Part shown: in pieces, positions 42,773-51,531 of the stretch
Layout of the letters: every line of letters starts with the position of its first letter
Position numbering within the stretch: position 1 is the first letter of the stretch
Assembly (NCBI RefSeq): GCF_037963835.1
Contig: NZ_CP150145.1
Span: forward strand, 2,852,001-2,916,000
DNA length: 64,000 bases
Direction: 5' to 3'
Source: Paenibacillus sp. FSL H8-0332
GTDB taxonomy: Bacteria; Bacillota; Bacilli; Paenibacillales; Paenibacillaceae
Translations under genes and position numbers: made by a program
Notes under the pieces: generated by a model
Databases searched by the model: none
What the model was told of the DNA's origin: nothing
The model's input: only the letters and a program-made list of their open reading frames with translations

Positions 42773-43918
42773 CTATTCATTGTTTACTGTATTATCTTGG
42801 GTCTCGCTTGCCGCTGCCTGATGCCGCTTCGGCCAGCTGATTACATTGCGGGTTCTGCTAAGCTCCTCGTAGATGAGTGGACGGTCGCGCTTAATCAACC
42901 GCTGTACCAGATGAATGAAGAATGCCAAATCTGCCAATAGGATGACCATTTTCGCAACAGCAGTCAGGGCTGTGCCGATGGAGACGAAGAAGGAGGAGTC
43001 TGGCATCAGGGAGTTCATTCCGCCTAAGACACCGTAGAGTAATCCGTATCGTGACCATACCCGCCAGGGTCTGGCCGGGCCGCCGTCTTCACTCCTTAGC
43101 CGGATACGTACAACCCATTTGCCGAAGGTGCGTCCGCCTGTGAACAGAGGAATGCTCAGGAAATAGACCATACTAACTGCCCACAGCGAAATACGCAGTG
43201 AGAGCAGATTGAGGAGAATGGTCACCGCGAGCAGCAGGATGGAATCCAGCAGGAAAGCAAGGGCGCGGCGGGTGTAAGTTACTTTTTTGGCAGAAAGGTC
43301 CTCTTGGCTGTCAAGCTTCTCAATCCTCGGCAGCAGGCCGGAGATCCATAGGGAGAGCTTGAATCCGATCATGCCGCCCAGCGTATTCGTGATCATGTCA
43401 TCGACATCGAAGATCCGGTAGGGATGGTCGAAGAACCCGTAAATGCCGGTAATCTGGGTGATTTCGAACAACAGCGACAGCGCAAAGGACAGGATAATGC
43501 ACACCACCCAGCGCGTGCGGAAGTAGTAGCCCAGGAACATACCGAAGGGCACCGTCAGCACCACATTGAAAGCGGCCAGCAGAAAATCCGTCTCCCCCAG
43601 CACCTTCAGGTAGCTTGACGGGTCACTGCGCGTAAGCTGCGTGTTATGCATAATATCCTGGATGAATTGCAGCGGTACGAACTGGAGCATGCTCCCGGAG
43701 GGGGCTGCATTATGCCTGGAATCAGGTAAGGGCAGCAGGACCAGGAAGAACGCGTTAAGCAGGTACAGCAGCAGCAGATACAGCACTAAGGCCCGGATTT
43801 TATTGATATAGCCGTGCCGGCGGTATTGCACAATCAGCAGCGGCAGGGTGAAGAACAGTGCCGCAACCGGAAAAGCCATGAATGCATAGGAAATCGGAAA
43901 TAGATAAGTCTGAAACAT
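42773..43918 (-). CDS. VanZ-like and RDD-domain membrane protein
   Basis: The 381-residue fusion has an N-terminal VanZ-like part with four to five helices and the family signature ALSLLFEITQITGIYGFF..DVDDMITNTLGGMIG (about 148-190). A C-terminal RDD part follows (RRALAFLLDSILLLA, GRTFGKWVVRIRL). VanZ proteins are linked to lipoglycopeptide tolerance, but most family members have no proven role. AGGTGAAC lies before the ATG. Probably cotranscribed with the amidase. Confidence 0.87.
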   Translation of the reverse strand: MFQTYLFPISYAFMAFPVAALFFTLPLLIVQYRRHGYINKIRALVLYLLLLYLLNAFFLVLLPLPDSRHNAAPSGSMLQFVPLQFIQDIMHNTQLTRSDPSSYLKVLGETDFLLAAFNVVLTVPFGMFLGYYFRTRWVVCIILSFALSLLFEITQITGIYGFFDHPYRIFDVDDMITNTLGGMIGFKLSLWISGLLPRIEKLDSQEDLSAKKVTYTRRALAFLLDSILLLAVTILLNLLSLRISLWAVSMVYFLSIPLFTGGRTFGKWVVRIRLRSEDGGPARPWRVWSRYGLLYGVLGGMNSLMPDSSFFVSIGTALTAVAKMVILLADLAFFIHLVQRLIKRDRPLIYEELSRTRNVISWPKRHQAAASETQDNTVNNE

Positions 43919-44050
43919 GGGTTCACCTGCTGTCCGTTTTTTGTCATAACGACTTCATTATAGAGTTAAACATAACCTGTCTCAACAGAATTAATCATTC
44001 TAACCGTTCTTTCCTGCATAGACATGTTAGGAGAGGAGCGTGAGCACTGT

Positions 44051-44398
44051 ATGGAAAAGAAGGTTCAACAGTATTACAAGCTCAAGGCGAAGCAGAAGGA
44101 GCTGGAAAAGGAGCTGGCCGGACTCCGGCAGGAGATCCTTGCCCATATCAATGAAGCGGGGCAGACTGAAGCGGTGTTCGGCAGCTACAAGGTCAAGCTG
44201 GTCACTCAGAACCGTAAGGAATATGATGACGACAAGCTCTATCAGACCTTATCCGACCCTGAGCTGTGGAGGCTGCTCTCCCGGGCAGACCCGGCCAAGG
44301 TGGCGAGCCTGACGAAGCTGAAAGTGATCGCAGAGGAGAAAATTGCCCATACTTACGATGTGAAGACCATTCAGCTGTTGCAGGTGGATAAGCAGTAG
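44051..44398 (+). CDS. Small coiled-coil protein of unknown function
   Basis: This 115-residue soluble protein begins with a Lys/Glu-rich coiled coil (YYKLKAKQKELEKELAGLRQE, about 7-27). A compact domain follows with FGSYKVKLVTQNRKEYDDD and LSDPELWRLLSRADPAKVASL. The pattern resembles phage-type Gp157-like or replication accessory coiled coils, but no phage gene is near. The ribosome site (AGGAGAGGAG) is about 12 bases upstream. Function unknown. Confidence 0.65.
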   Translation: MEKKVQQYYKLKAKQKELEKELAGLRQEILAHINEAGQTEAVFGSYKVKLVTQNRKEYDDDKLYQTLSDPELWRLLSRADPAKVASLTKLKVIAEEKIAHTYDVKTIQLLQVDKQ

Positions 44399-44408
44399 AG
44401 CAGCGTTG

Positions 44409-44449
44409 CCGGAAGCTTAAGCGTTACATCATGCTCAGCTTCCGGTTGT
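44409..44449 (+). terminator. Possible terminator after the coiled-coil gene
   Basis: CCGGAAGCT (44409-44417) pairs with AGCTTCCGG (44437-44445); only TTGT follows. Confidence 0.45.
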
Positions 44450-44533
44450 ACATAGAACTTAGAGTACGTGCCATCTTCCCGGTCTTCCGCTATAATTATA
44501 CAGAGAAAGAGAAGAAATGGAGGAAGAGAAGAA

Positions 44534-45766
44534 ATGAAGGATTTTGAGCAGATGCTGGAGAAATACGCAGAGCTGGTAGTGAAGGTCGGTGTGAATGTGC
44601 AGCCGGGACAAGTGCTGATGGTTCACGCCCCGCTGGAGACAGCGGAGCTTACCCGGCTGATTGTAGGCAAGGCCTATGACGCAGGCGCGAAATACGTGCT
44701 TGTGGACTGGGACGATGAAGCGGTCACACGCATCCGTTACGAGAAGGCTCCTGAGGAATCATTCGGGTATTATCCGCAGTGGCATGCTGATATGCTGGAG
44801 GGATTCGCTGAAGAAGGCGGGGCTATATTACATATAAAGGTGCCGGACCCGGAATTGTTCCGCGGGATCGATTCGGCCAAGGTATCCACTGCCGTTAAGG
44901 CGGCTGCGGTTGCGCGCAAGAAATACCAGGCCTATACCCGCAACAGCAGAATCAGCTGGTCGCTGATCAAGGCACCGACACGTGCCTGGGCGGACAAGGT
45001 GTTCGCCGATCTGCCGGAGGAAGAACGGATTGATGCGATGTGGGAAGCGGTGTTCCAGATGAACCGTGTGAACAGCGAAGACCCGGTGGCCGCCTGGCGC
45101 AGTCACATTGGCGAGCTGAAGCAGAGCCAGGACCGCATGAACGCCAAGCGCTACAAAAGCTTGCACTACCGCGCTCCGGGCACGGATCTGCGTGTCGAGC
45201 TGCCGGAAGGCCATTTATGGCGGGGCGGCGGCGGGGAGAACGCACGCGGTGTCTATTTTGTAGCGAATATGCCTACAGAAGAGATCTACACGATGCCCCA
45301 CCGCACCGGCGTGAATGGCACCGTCAAGAGTACGCTTCCGCTGAACCTGAACGGGCGGCTCGTCGACGGAATTACCGTTACCTTTACAGATGGCAAGGTT
45401 ACAGCTTATGATGCTGAATCCGGCCGTGAGCACCTGACCTCCCTGCTGGATACGGATGAAGGCGCCTCCTACCTCGGAGAAGTGGCACTTGTGCCGTATG
45501 ATTCGCCAATCTCCAGGCTGAACAGAGTGTTCTACAACACCGGAATTGACGAGAATGCCTCCTGCCATTTCGCGCTGGGCAGTGCCTATCCGGTGAATAT
45601 TGAAGGTGGTACCTCCATGACCAGCGAGGAACTGATATCCAGAGGGGCTAACGTCAGCCTCACACATGTTGATTTCATGGTAGGCTCCGATGCGCTTGAT
45701 ATTGACGGAGAACTGGCTGACGGCACGATTGAGCCGGTGTTCCGTAAGGGGAATTGGGTGCTCTAG
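44534..45766 (+). CDS. M29-family aminopeptidase (AmpS/thermophilic type)
   Basis: This 410-residue metallo-aminopeptidase removes N-terminal residues from peptides. Family blocks are MPTEEIYTMPH (metal Glu), YLGEVALVP (metal Glu), CHFALGSAYP (His) and VSLTHVDFMVGS (His, Asp). GGAGGAAG lies about 10 bases before ATG 44534. The enzyme is cytosolic, without signal peptide. Confidence 0.92.
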   Translation: MKDFEQMLEKYAELVVKVGVNVQPGQVLMVHAPLETAELTRLIVGKAYDAGAKYVLVDWDDEAVTRIRYEKAPEESFGYYPQWHADMLEGFAEEGGAILHIKVPDPELFRGIDSAKVSTAVKAAAVARKKYQAYTRNSRISWSLIKAPTRAWADKVFADLPEEERIDAMWEAVFQMNRVNSEDPVAAWRSHIGELKQSQDRMNAKRYKSLHYRAPGTDLRVELPEGHLWRGGGGENARGVYFVANMPTEEIYTMPHRTGVNGTVKSTLPLNLNGRLVDGITVTFTDGKVTAYDAESGREHLTSLLDTDEGASYLGEVALVPYDSPISRLNRVFYNTGIDENASCHFALGSAYPVNIEGGTSMTSEELISRGANVSLTHVDFMVGSDALDIDGELADGTIEPVFRKGNWVL

Positions 45767-45840
45767 GTGTGACCTATATAAGACGCACTTAAGATTTAAA
45801 CTTGAAGCTTCATCGTCACTGCGGTGAACATTTGGACTTC

Positions 45841-45963
45841 CGGCCGCTGCCCATCCCCAGATTTCTTGATTTTGAACCGCTGTTCGCGGGTGAAATCCGG
45901 TGACAAAGGCGGACGCTATCGCTCCTACAGTTCCAAATTTCCCCTCCGCTTCTTTTGCTTTTT
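45841..45963 (-). repeat. Dispersed repeat B, copy 1
   Basis: Read on the minus strand, this 120-base stretch matches the window's right end almost base for base in blocks: GCGGAGGGGAAATTTGGAACT, TAGCGT.CGCCTTTGTCA, CGGATTTCA.CCG.GAACAGCGG, ATCAAGAAATCT and GGGCAGCGG. It contains a CCGCGAACAGCGG stem-loop. No coding frame is credible. It lies in the 639-base gap between the aminopeptidase and sigma-factor genes; the remainder of that gap holds repeat A and a hairpin. Confidence 0.8.
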
Positions 45964-46021
45964 GTTTATTTCTTTAGTGCTTTTTATATAGTTAGAAGTT
46001 AAATAATCTACAGAACTAAGT

Positions 46022-46240
46022 CATCCTATCGATGAATAGGATTACCTTCGCACCAGCACAATGTATACTGTTTTTCACATACATTCGGGCCATATGCCTG
46101 CTTGCGAACACAATGTATACTGTTTTCCGCATACATTCGGGCCGAGTGCCTGCTTGGGAGCACAACGTATGCTGTTTTTCACATACATTTGGTCCAACAC
46201 ACCTTCTCCGCAGCAGCAGGAAACTATAGTTTCCTAGTAT
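46022..46240 (-). repeat. Dispersed repeat A, inverted copy
   Basis: On the minus strand three units of about 52-54 bases carry CGAATGTATG-(TG or CG)GAAAACAG-TATACATTGTG. The same GCGAAGGTAATCCTATTCATCG tail and GGAGAAGGTGTG head as the 20.9 kb copy are present. The element ends at a perfect 18-base palindrome, AGGAAACTATAGTTTCCT (46218-46235), echoed by GGAAATTATAGTT near 20858 in the other copy. Confidence 0.8.
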
Positions 46241-46250
46241 AACAAGACAG

Positions 46251-46286
46251 GCCGCAACATTCCCGGCAGCGGGGGTTGCGGCTTTT
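46251..46286 (+). terminator. Terminator-like hairpin beside repeat A
   Basis: GCCGCAAC (46251-46258) pairs with GTTGCGGC (46275-46282), then TTTTC. The nearest upstream plus-strand gene ends 480 bases earlier, so it may end a short non-coding transcript. Confidence 0.6.
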
Positions 46287-46336
46287 CTGTTGAAATATAA
46301 GAATTTCATGGAAGTTATAAAATAATTGCCGCAGAC

Positions 46337-46365
46337 TAAAACTGTTTGCATAACCTCTCCGTCTA
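46337..46365 (+). promoter_or_regulatory. Predicted ECF-type autoregulated promoter
   Basis: TAAAAC (46337-46342) and CGTCTA (46360-46365) are 17 bases apart, matching the TGAAAC/CGTC pattern recognised by Bacillales ECF sigma factors. It lies 41 bases before the sigma gene. Confidence 0.6.
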
Positions 46366-46405
46366 ATTCATGTAAACGTGATGGAGAGGAGAGGGAGAGA
46401 TGACG

Positions 46406-46936
46406 ATGTCCGGGGCAGAGATGAAGCGGGTCACTGCCGCTGTGCCGCTTGAGGAGACGGATTGGGCCAAAGCGGTGATGGAGCATAGCGACCAGCTATA
46501 CCATATTGCTTACAGTTATCTGGGCAACCGCAATGACGCACTGGAAGCGCTCCAGGAGACCACCTGCCGGGCTTGGATAAAGCGGCGAACCCTGAAGGAC
46601 CCGAGCGCGTTCAAAACCTGGCTGATCCGAATATTGATCTATGTCTGTATAGATGAGCAGCGGAGAAGAAAGAAGGCGGTCCCTACGGCTGCAGAGAATA
46701 TGCAGCAGGGGGTCATGCAGAATAGTACGGATGCCATGGAAATGCAATGGGCGCTCTCGCAGGTGAAGGTGAAATACCGCCATGTGCTGCTGCTCAAATA
46801 TTATAATGATCTGACCCTGGCCGAGATCGCAGTCCTGCTGGGCAAGCCGGAAGGGACCGTCAAAACCTGGCAGCACAAGGGCCTGAAGCAGCTTAGGGAA
46901 ATTATGAAGAACCGGGGTGAATGGAATGGACAATAG
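46406..46936 (+). CDS. ECF-type sigma-70 factor
   Basis: The 176-residue sigma factor has region 2 (LYHIAYSYLGNRNDALEALQETTCRAWIK) and region 4 (HVLLLKYYNDLTLAEIAVLLGKPEGTVKTWQHKGLKQL). It lacks regions 1 and 3, as in ECF factors such as SigV/SigX-like ones. ATG 46406 has GGGAG 8 bases upstream and is preferred to ATG 46400, which is only 2 bases away. The anti-sigma gene starts within its last codons. Confidence 0.9.
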   Translation: MSGAEMKRVTAAVPLEETDWAKAVMEHSDQLYHIAYSYLGNRNDALEALQETTCRAWIKRRTLKDPSAFKTWLIRILIYVCIDEQRRRKKAVPTAAENMQQGVMQNSTDAMEMQWALSQVKVKYRHVLLLKYYNDLTLAEIAVLLGKPEGTVKTWQHKGLKQLREIMKNRGEWNGQ

Positions 46937-48065
46937 CAGAGAAGAACAGGCGATGCTGTCCGATGCGATACGTATCCGTGAGGAGGTACGGGTGGATTGC
47001 GGGGGCAGTGAGGTCAGAGGGGCGGTTCAGGCGGGAATCGAGCGCGGACGCCGGAAAAGCTGGCAAGGCAGACTCACCAAAGGTTCCTTCCTCGGATTAG
47101 CCGCAGCCGCGGTTGCTGCAATAATTCTGTTCCTCATTCCGGTCATTCATGATGCTGCACCTCGTGCTGCCGAACCTGCCGGAGAAGTGAATTGGGGCGG
47201 GCTGGAAATGTTCAAGAGGCTATATGAATTCGATTTAGAAGCGCCTACACTGGATACGGCGATCCGGCACGGCTACATTCAGGAAATTAATCAAAGCGCA
47301 GCCAGCGGGAATTACCGGATTACCTTGAATGCGGTAACGGCGGATGAGAACAAAATCATCTTTTTGTATACAGCTAATGTCGCGGAAGGACAGGAGATCT
47401 ATGGAATTAGCAGTGCGAGAATCAAGAATCTGGCAACCGGATACGATCTGGAGAGCGGCGGTCAGATTGGCGCTAATGCTGAGACTAACGGTTACGACGA
47501 TTATCGCATTTTCTATGGCCGGGGCGTCATCTATCTGGACCGCAGCAAGCCATTCCCGGAGCAGGTTGAAGCCAATTTCCTGATTGCCTCGATGAATGAA
47601 GGAAAAATGAAAGATCTGGGGAAGAGCAAGGGTGTGAATTTAGCCGATGTGCATTATTCCCCGAGACTCAAGATCAGCTTCAAGCTGGACCCGAAATTCA
47701 AACAGCAGCAGACGGTGATTGTCCAGCCGGAGGAGGATTTCATGCTGGAGGGCATTCAAGTGACACTGGAGCAGGTTGAGCTCTCCCCCCTGATGATCCG
47801 TACTGTATTCAAAATTAAGAACGAGTCTGAGGTTACATGGCAGAACCGGCAAAAGATATTTGGCGTGGCATACGGGGAAAAAATTCAATCGATAACGAAG
47901 CATGGGACCACCGAGATCGGGTCATCGCTGGGCTCTGGCACCCATGAAGGCTTTGTACAGAATTTCGGCAGCAATCTGCTGGATAAGCCGGAATCGATGA
48001 ATATGATGATGAAGACAGGTACAGGCAAGAATACCGGGGAGATTAAATTGCCCATTCTGCCGTGA
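46926..48065 (+). CDS. DUF4179-domain membrane protein, probable anti-sigma factor
   Basis: The 379-residue protein has a cytosolic N-terminus of about 50 residues, one membrane helix (FLGLAAAAVAAIILFLIPVI) and a large extracytoplasmic domain of DUF4179 type (NYRITLNAVTADENKIIFLY, YGRGVIYLDR). Overlap with the sigma gene by 11 bases and this topology fit an anti-sigma that holds the ECF factor at the membrane. ATG 46926 or GTG 46917 could be used; the GGGGTG site better suits the ATG. Confidence 0.85.
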   Translation: MDNSREEQAMLSDAIRIREEVRVDCGGSEVRGAVQAGIERGRRKSWQGRLTKGSFLGLAAAAVAAIILFLIPVIHDAAPRAAEPAGEVNWGGLEMFKRLYEFDLEAPTLDTAIRHGYIQEINQSAASGNYRITLNAVTADENKIIFLYTANVAEGQEIYGISSARIKNLATGYDLESGGQIGANAETNGYDDYRIFYGRGVIYLDRSKPFPEQVEANFLIASMNEGKMKDLGKSKGVNLADVHYSPRLKISFKLDPKFKQQQTVIVQPEEDFMLEGIQVTLEQVELSPLMIRTVFKIKNESEVTWQNRQKIFGVAYGEKIQSITKHGTTEIGSSLGSGTHEGFVQNFGSNLLDKPESMNMMMKTGTGKNTGEIKLPILP

Positions 48066-48086
48066 TCCTTATCTATTCACATCTCA

Positions 48087-48126
48087 AAAAAAGCCGAAAC
48101 TTCCGATATCGGAAATTCCGGCTTTT
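48087..48126. terminator. Bidirectional terminator, anti-sigma / DUF5050 gene
   Basis: AAAAAGCCG..TTCCGAT and ATCGGAA..CGGCTTTTT form a long interrupted stem with T-runs on both strands. Confidence 0.88.
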
Positions 48127-48138
48127 TCGCTCTGTATA

Positions 48139-49440
48139 TTACTTCGCAGAGACCAGTTCTAAATAGCTAACCGGGCCAGTGGACAGCTTGGTTTTGGTTT
48201 TGCCGTCATTGCTGTACCGGTACAGGCAGTCGTTATCCAGACCGTTGATATAATACAAACCGGGAATATCGTCTGTAATTACAGAGTAATCGGATTCTAC
48301 ACCAGCCATTTTGGTCAGGGTCGAATTGGCATTCAGGACGTAAGCATCCGTCTTGGTGAACAATACGGTGGTGAGCGTCGTTCCGTTCTTAACCGTTCTG
48401 ACATCTTGAACATTCGTCAGTGGAAGAGGCTTGGAGGAGGTGACTTTGCCGTTAGCAAGCGTGCTAATGTAAGCTTTGCCTTTGGAATCTGCATATACCA
48501 GCTTATTCGCAGCAATCTCGCTGATGCTGGTCACACTGTTCTGGCTGAGCTGCAGGATCTTCCCGTTCTTATCCATCAGGAAGCCTTTGCCGGTGTTATA
48601 GTCCAGCTCATCGCCGGTGGCGTCCACTTTAATGCCTTTATTGAACAGAAAATAATGGTCGGACCAACTGCCGGCAGTAGCAGCATTGGATTCAAGCGGA
48701 TTTTTGGCATTGGCTGCTTTGGGAGCTCCACCGCTTAGAGGCAGGGTGTAGAGCACCATGGAGTTCAGAGAATACTCGGTTTCGGCAGGTTTATTGTCAA
48801 TCATAAGGTTAATACTTGTAGCGTAGGGATGATAAAATTTGCTCTTCTGAATTGCTCCGCCGGCTATCCACTGAATGACTCCACTCCCGTCGCGGGACCT
48901 CGAAGCAACCCACGTAGTGTTATTCTTCAGCGCATTATAGTAGATCCGCCCGCCTGAGACGTCGAAGGCCCGGAAATTCACATCGGCATTGTCTGCGATA
49001 AGGGTAAGCTGTGAATCATCGTCAGCGTCGGCCAAGGTGCGGTAGATGTGTCCTGTATCATCCAGGAAGTACAGATAGGGACCCTCGAACAGGTAAAAGA
49101 GGATATTCCGGTCCCCGAGGAAGCTGGTAATTAAAGCATCGGGATCGCTCAGAGACAGCCGCTGAATTCCCATACCGTCATCATAATAAAAATAAAGATA
49201 TTTGCCGGTCGAGTCTAATCCGTTGCCGTCAAAATTCTCTGCGATCTTCTGTGTCTCACTTCCATCTGTCGTTACACGGTATAGAACATCATTAGAGACA
49301 TAGTACACATAGGGTTTCGCAGAAGCTGCTGCTGCTGCCGTGTGTGACTGTCTGCCGCCCCCAACTGTACCGAGTGTTGCCAGTAGCAGTACGAGCAGAA
49401 GGACACCTGTTTTTCTGGATAGCAATTCTAAAGCCTTCAT
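48139..49440 (-). CDS. Secreted DUF5050-type beta-propeller protein
   Basis: The 433-residue protein has an N-terminal signal peptide (LLLVLLLATLGTVGGG, cleavage near AAAAA). Repeated propeller-like blades such as YVYYVSNDVLYRVTTDGSE, KYLYFYYDDGMGIQRLSL, PYLYFLDDTGHIYRT and RIYYNALKN match the DUF5050 pattern. It is probably exported and may sense or scaffold at the cell wall. ATG 49440 has AAGGGGAG 8 bases upstream. No catalytic motif is visible. Confidence 0.8.
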   Translation of the reverse strand: MKALELLSRKTGVLLLVLLLATLGTVGGGRQSHTAAAAASAKPYVYYVSNDVLYRVTTDGSETQKIAENFDGNGLDSTGKYLYFYYDDGMGIQRLSLSDPDALITSFLGDRNILFYLFEGPYLYFLDDTGHIYRTLADADDDSQLTLIADNADVNFRAFDVSGGRIYYNALKNNTTWVASRSRDGSGVIQWIAGGAIQKSKFYHPYATSINLMIDNKPAETEYSLNSMVLYTLPLSGGAPKAANAKNPLESNAATAGSWSDHYFLFNKGIKVDATGDELDYNTGKGFLMDKNGKILQLSQNSVTSISEIAANKLVYADSKGKAYISTLANGKVTSSKPLPLTNVQDVRTVKNGTTLTTVLFTKTDAYVLNANSTLTKMAGVESDYSVITDDIPGLYYINGLDNDCLYRYSNDGKTKTKLSTGPVSYLELVSAK

Positions 49441-49599
49441 AGTAATTCTCCCCTTCAGCCAATGTGGTGAACATACGAGCAAATCCTGTTCTAATAAGAT
49501 ATCGGAGAAATTCACGGTTTCAAATATACTGCTTAAGCCCTAAAGAGCTTGCATGAAAGAGAAAATGAACCGTTGCGCTGGACTCATGGTCCAGTAGCA

Positions 49600-50448
49600 T
49601 CAATGGGATAAGCAATAGATCAGAATGGCCTGCTGAAGATAGATCAGGCTTTTCTTGAACCCGAATCCGGCAAAATAAGGCGAAGCAATCACCTCTTCAC
49701 TGACCTCCTCATTGCGGAAGAAGGGAGGACAGGGGTTCAGCAGCGCCCCGGGTCTTGTCTGCTTCATCCGGTCCAGTGTAATCTGATAGGCGCTGATATA
49801 CTCCGGGGTCAGGAAATCCTTGGGCAATGAATCGGTAAGAATCACATCGCTCTCCGGTAACACGCTGTCCAGGCTCGTATGAAAGGTATAGCCCGGGTGA
49901 TTGCCGCTGGCCATCTCATGACCTGGCGTGCATACATGATGGAAGGATAGATTGAGGGCTTGCGCCGCCTCCAGCCAAGTTCTTGATATATTACCGGGCG
50001 GTCCAACGAAGGTGTAGGTCAACTCCCGGTAGTTGTCCCGGAGGGTGCGCAGAGCATACAGGTCAGCCATAATCTCGCAGGGATGATTATGTGCGGTCAT
50101 CGCATTAATTACAGGAACAGAGGCGTGTGCAGACAGCTCCTCCAGTTTGCAGAGGTCAGGGGTTCTGGCAATGATTCCATCCCCCCAGTTCTCCAGATAG
50201 CGGACGATATCGCCGGGCGCTTCTTTCTTGTTGAGTGTTTCCGGCGGAAAGGTAATGCAGGCCCCACCCAGATCGCTGATGCCTTTCTCGAAGCTGACCC
50301 GTGTCCGCAGACTGGTCTCCGGGAAGAAGAGAATCATGGTTTTGCCTGCTAGCAACGGTACTGATTTTCGGAGACGAAGCCGGTCAGTTAATTCGAAGAT
50401 TTCCAGGATCTGCTCTGAAGTGAGCTGGTTGATTTTCAAAAAATGCAT
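49600..50448 (-). CDS. Atypical aspartate/ornithine carbamoyltransferase-family protein
   Basis: The 282-residue protein has the carbamoyl-phosphate loop SLRTR (46-50) within FFPETSLRTRVSFE and the HPCE motif (122-125), which places it with OTCases rather than ATCases (HPTQ). However, the ornithine-site HCLP motif is replaced by NPCPP (238-242), and the protein is shorter than usual (about 310). The amine substrate is therefore uncertain. ATG 50448 has GGGGGA 8 bases upstream. No arginine or purine genes are adjacent. Confidence 0.82.
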   Translation of the reverse strand: MHFLKINQLTSEQILEIFELTDRLRLRKSVPLLAGKTMILFFPETSLRTRVSFEKGISDLGGACITFPPETLNKKEAPGDIVRYLENWGDGIIARTPDLCKLEELSAHASVPVINAMTAHNHPCEIMADLYALRTLRDNYRELTYTFVGPPGNISRTWLEAAQALNLSFHHVCTPGHEMASGNHPGYTFHTSLDSVLPESDVILTDSLPKDFLTPEYISAYQITLDRMKQTRPGALLNPCPPFFRNEEVSEEVIASPYFAGFGFKKSLIYLQQAILIYCLSH

Positions 50449-50676
50449 AGATGTATCCCCCGGTAGATGAGAAATCAGCAATAAATGCCGGTTGAATAAA
50501 TATACAATAAACAGGAATAGTATACAACCCATTTTATGTTAAAAAGCACATTCTACCGGCAGTTGAATAAAAGGGATGCAGCCGTTCAACCAGCGATTGA
50601 TAGGATTGTGTATGCTGAAATGCTATGCTGTTTTTGACAGTGTGCACTGTACATTTTATTATCTTGGAGGGATATC

Positions 50677-51441
50677 ATGCTCGACTTGCGTAGAATTGGA
50701 GCTTATATATCGCGGCTTCGCAAAGACCAGGATTGGACCCAACTGGAGCTTGCCGATCAACTGAATGTAAGTCATCAGGCGGTATCGAAATGGGAGCGGG
50801 GCGACTCGCTGCCGGATATTGGAACACTTCCGCAGGTTGCGGGGTTATTCGGCTTAACCGTAGATGACATTTTGAATGCAGGAAACCACGCAGACCATCG
50901 GGAGCACCCGCACATGGGTCGGATCGTAGAGGAGATCGCAGGGAACAGGCCGGGACAGGTTGCAGAGATGGTCAATGCGGGTAAGCTGGAGATGGAAGAG
51001 CTTGTAGAGGTAGCGCCTTTTGTAAAAGCAAGTGCCCTGCATAAGGTTACAGAGGGCATAGACAGCAGCGCCCTTACGCTAGATGTAATTATGCGGCTGG
51101 CCCCGTTCCTTGGAAGAGATACATTGGATGAACTGATTCGTCAGGTAGAAGAGGACACCTTGGGCTGGCAATCTATTAACTGGCATTCCATTCAAGGGCT
51201 GGCCCCATTTATTAGCAGGGAAACGTTAGACCGTCTGGTTGACCAAGTTGCAGATGGCCCTGTCGATGCGAACCGGATTATGAGCCTGGCCCCTTTTCTG
51301 GACAGGGATAGAATCGGGAAATTATTAGGTGAATTCGAAGCGGATCAGCTCAACCCGGATCTTCTGGCAAGCCTTGCTCCCTTCATGGATCAAGGGACGT
51401 TGAGCAGAATGGTGACAGGCTTACTGAATAGAAGAAGGTAG
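50677..51441 (+). CDS. XRE-family protein with five APF-motif repeats
   Basis: The 254-residue protein has a canonical HTH at residues 7-66 (LRKDQDWTQLELADQLNVSH, AVSKWERGDSLPD). The C-terminal half holds repeats centred on APF at 113, 142, 176, 205 and 234, mostly 29 residues apart. The pattern is xLAPFhxRxTLDxLhxQh. These look like helical hairpins forming a solenoid. Ligand or partner unknown. The ribosome site is GGAGGGA, 7 bases before ATG. Confidence 0.85.
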   Translation: MLDLRRIGAYISRLRKDQDWTQLELADQLNVSHQAVSKWERGDSLPDIGTLPQVAGLFGLTVDDILNAGNHADHREHPHMGRIVEEIAGNRPGQVAEMVNAGKLEMEELVEVAPFVKASALHKVTEGIDSSALTLDVIMRLAPFLGRDTLDELIRQVEEDTLGWQSINWHSIQGLAPFISRETLDRLVDQVADGPVDANRIMSLAPFLDRDRIGKLLGEFEADQLNPDLLASLAPFMDQGTLSRMVTGLLNRRR

Positions 51442-51469
51442 ACAGCAAAAGGAAAATAGGCAGGCAAAA

Positions 51470-51509
51470 AAAACAGAGCACCGGCGTATCCTCCGCCATG
51501 CTCTGTTTT
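51470..51509. terminator. Bidirectional terminator, XRE gene / telA
   Basis: AAAACAGAGCA (51470-51480) pairs with TGCTCTGTTTT (51499-51509), with an inner GGCG/CGCC pair. Confidence 0.85.
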
Positions 51510-51531
51510 GCGTTAAATATGGGCAGTGATG

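Noticed and set aside
46016..46486. Minus-strand open frame of 156 codons
   Set aside because: It runs through the inverted repeat A cluster and the sigma-factor leader and has no start signal or family similarity.
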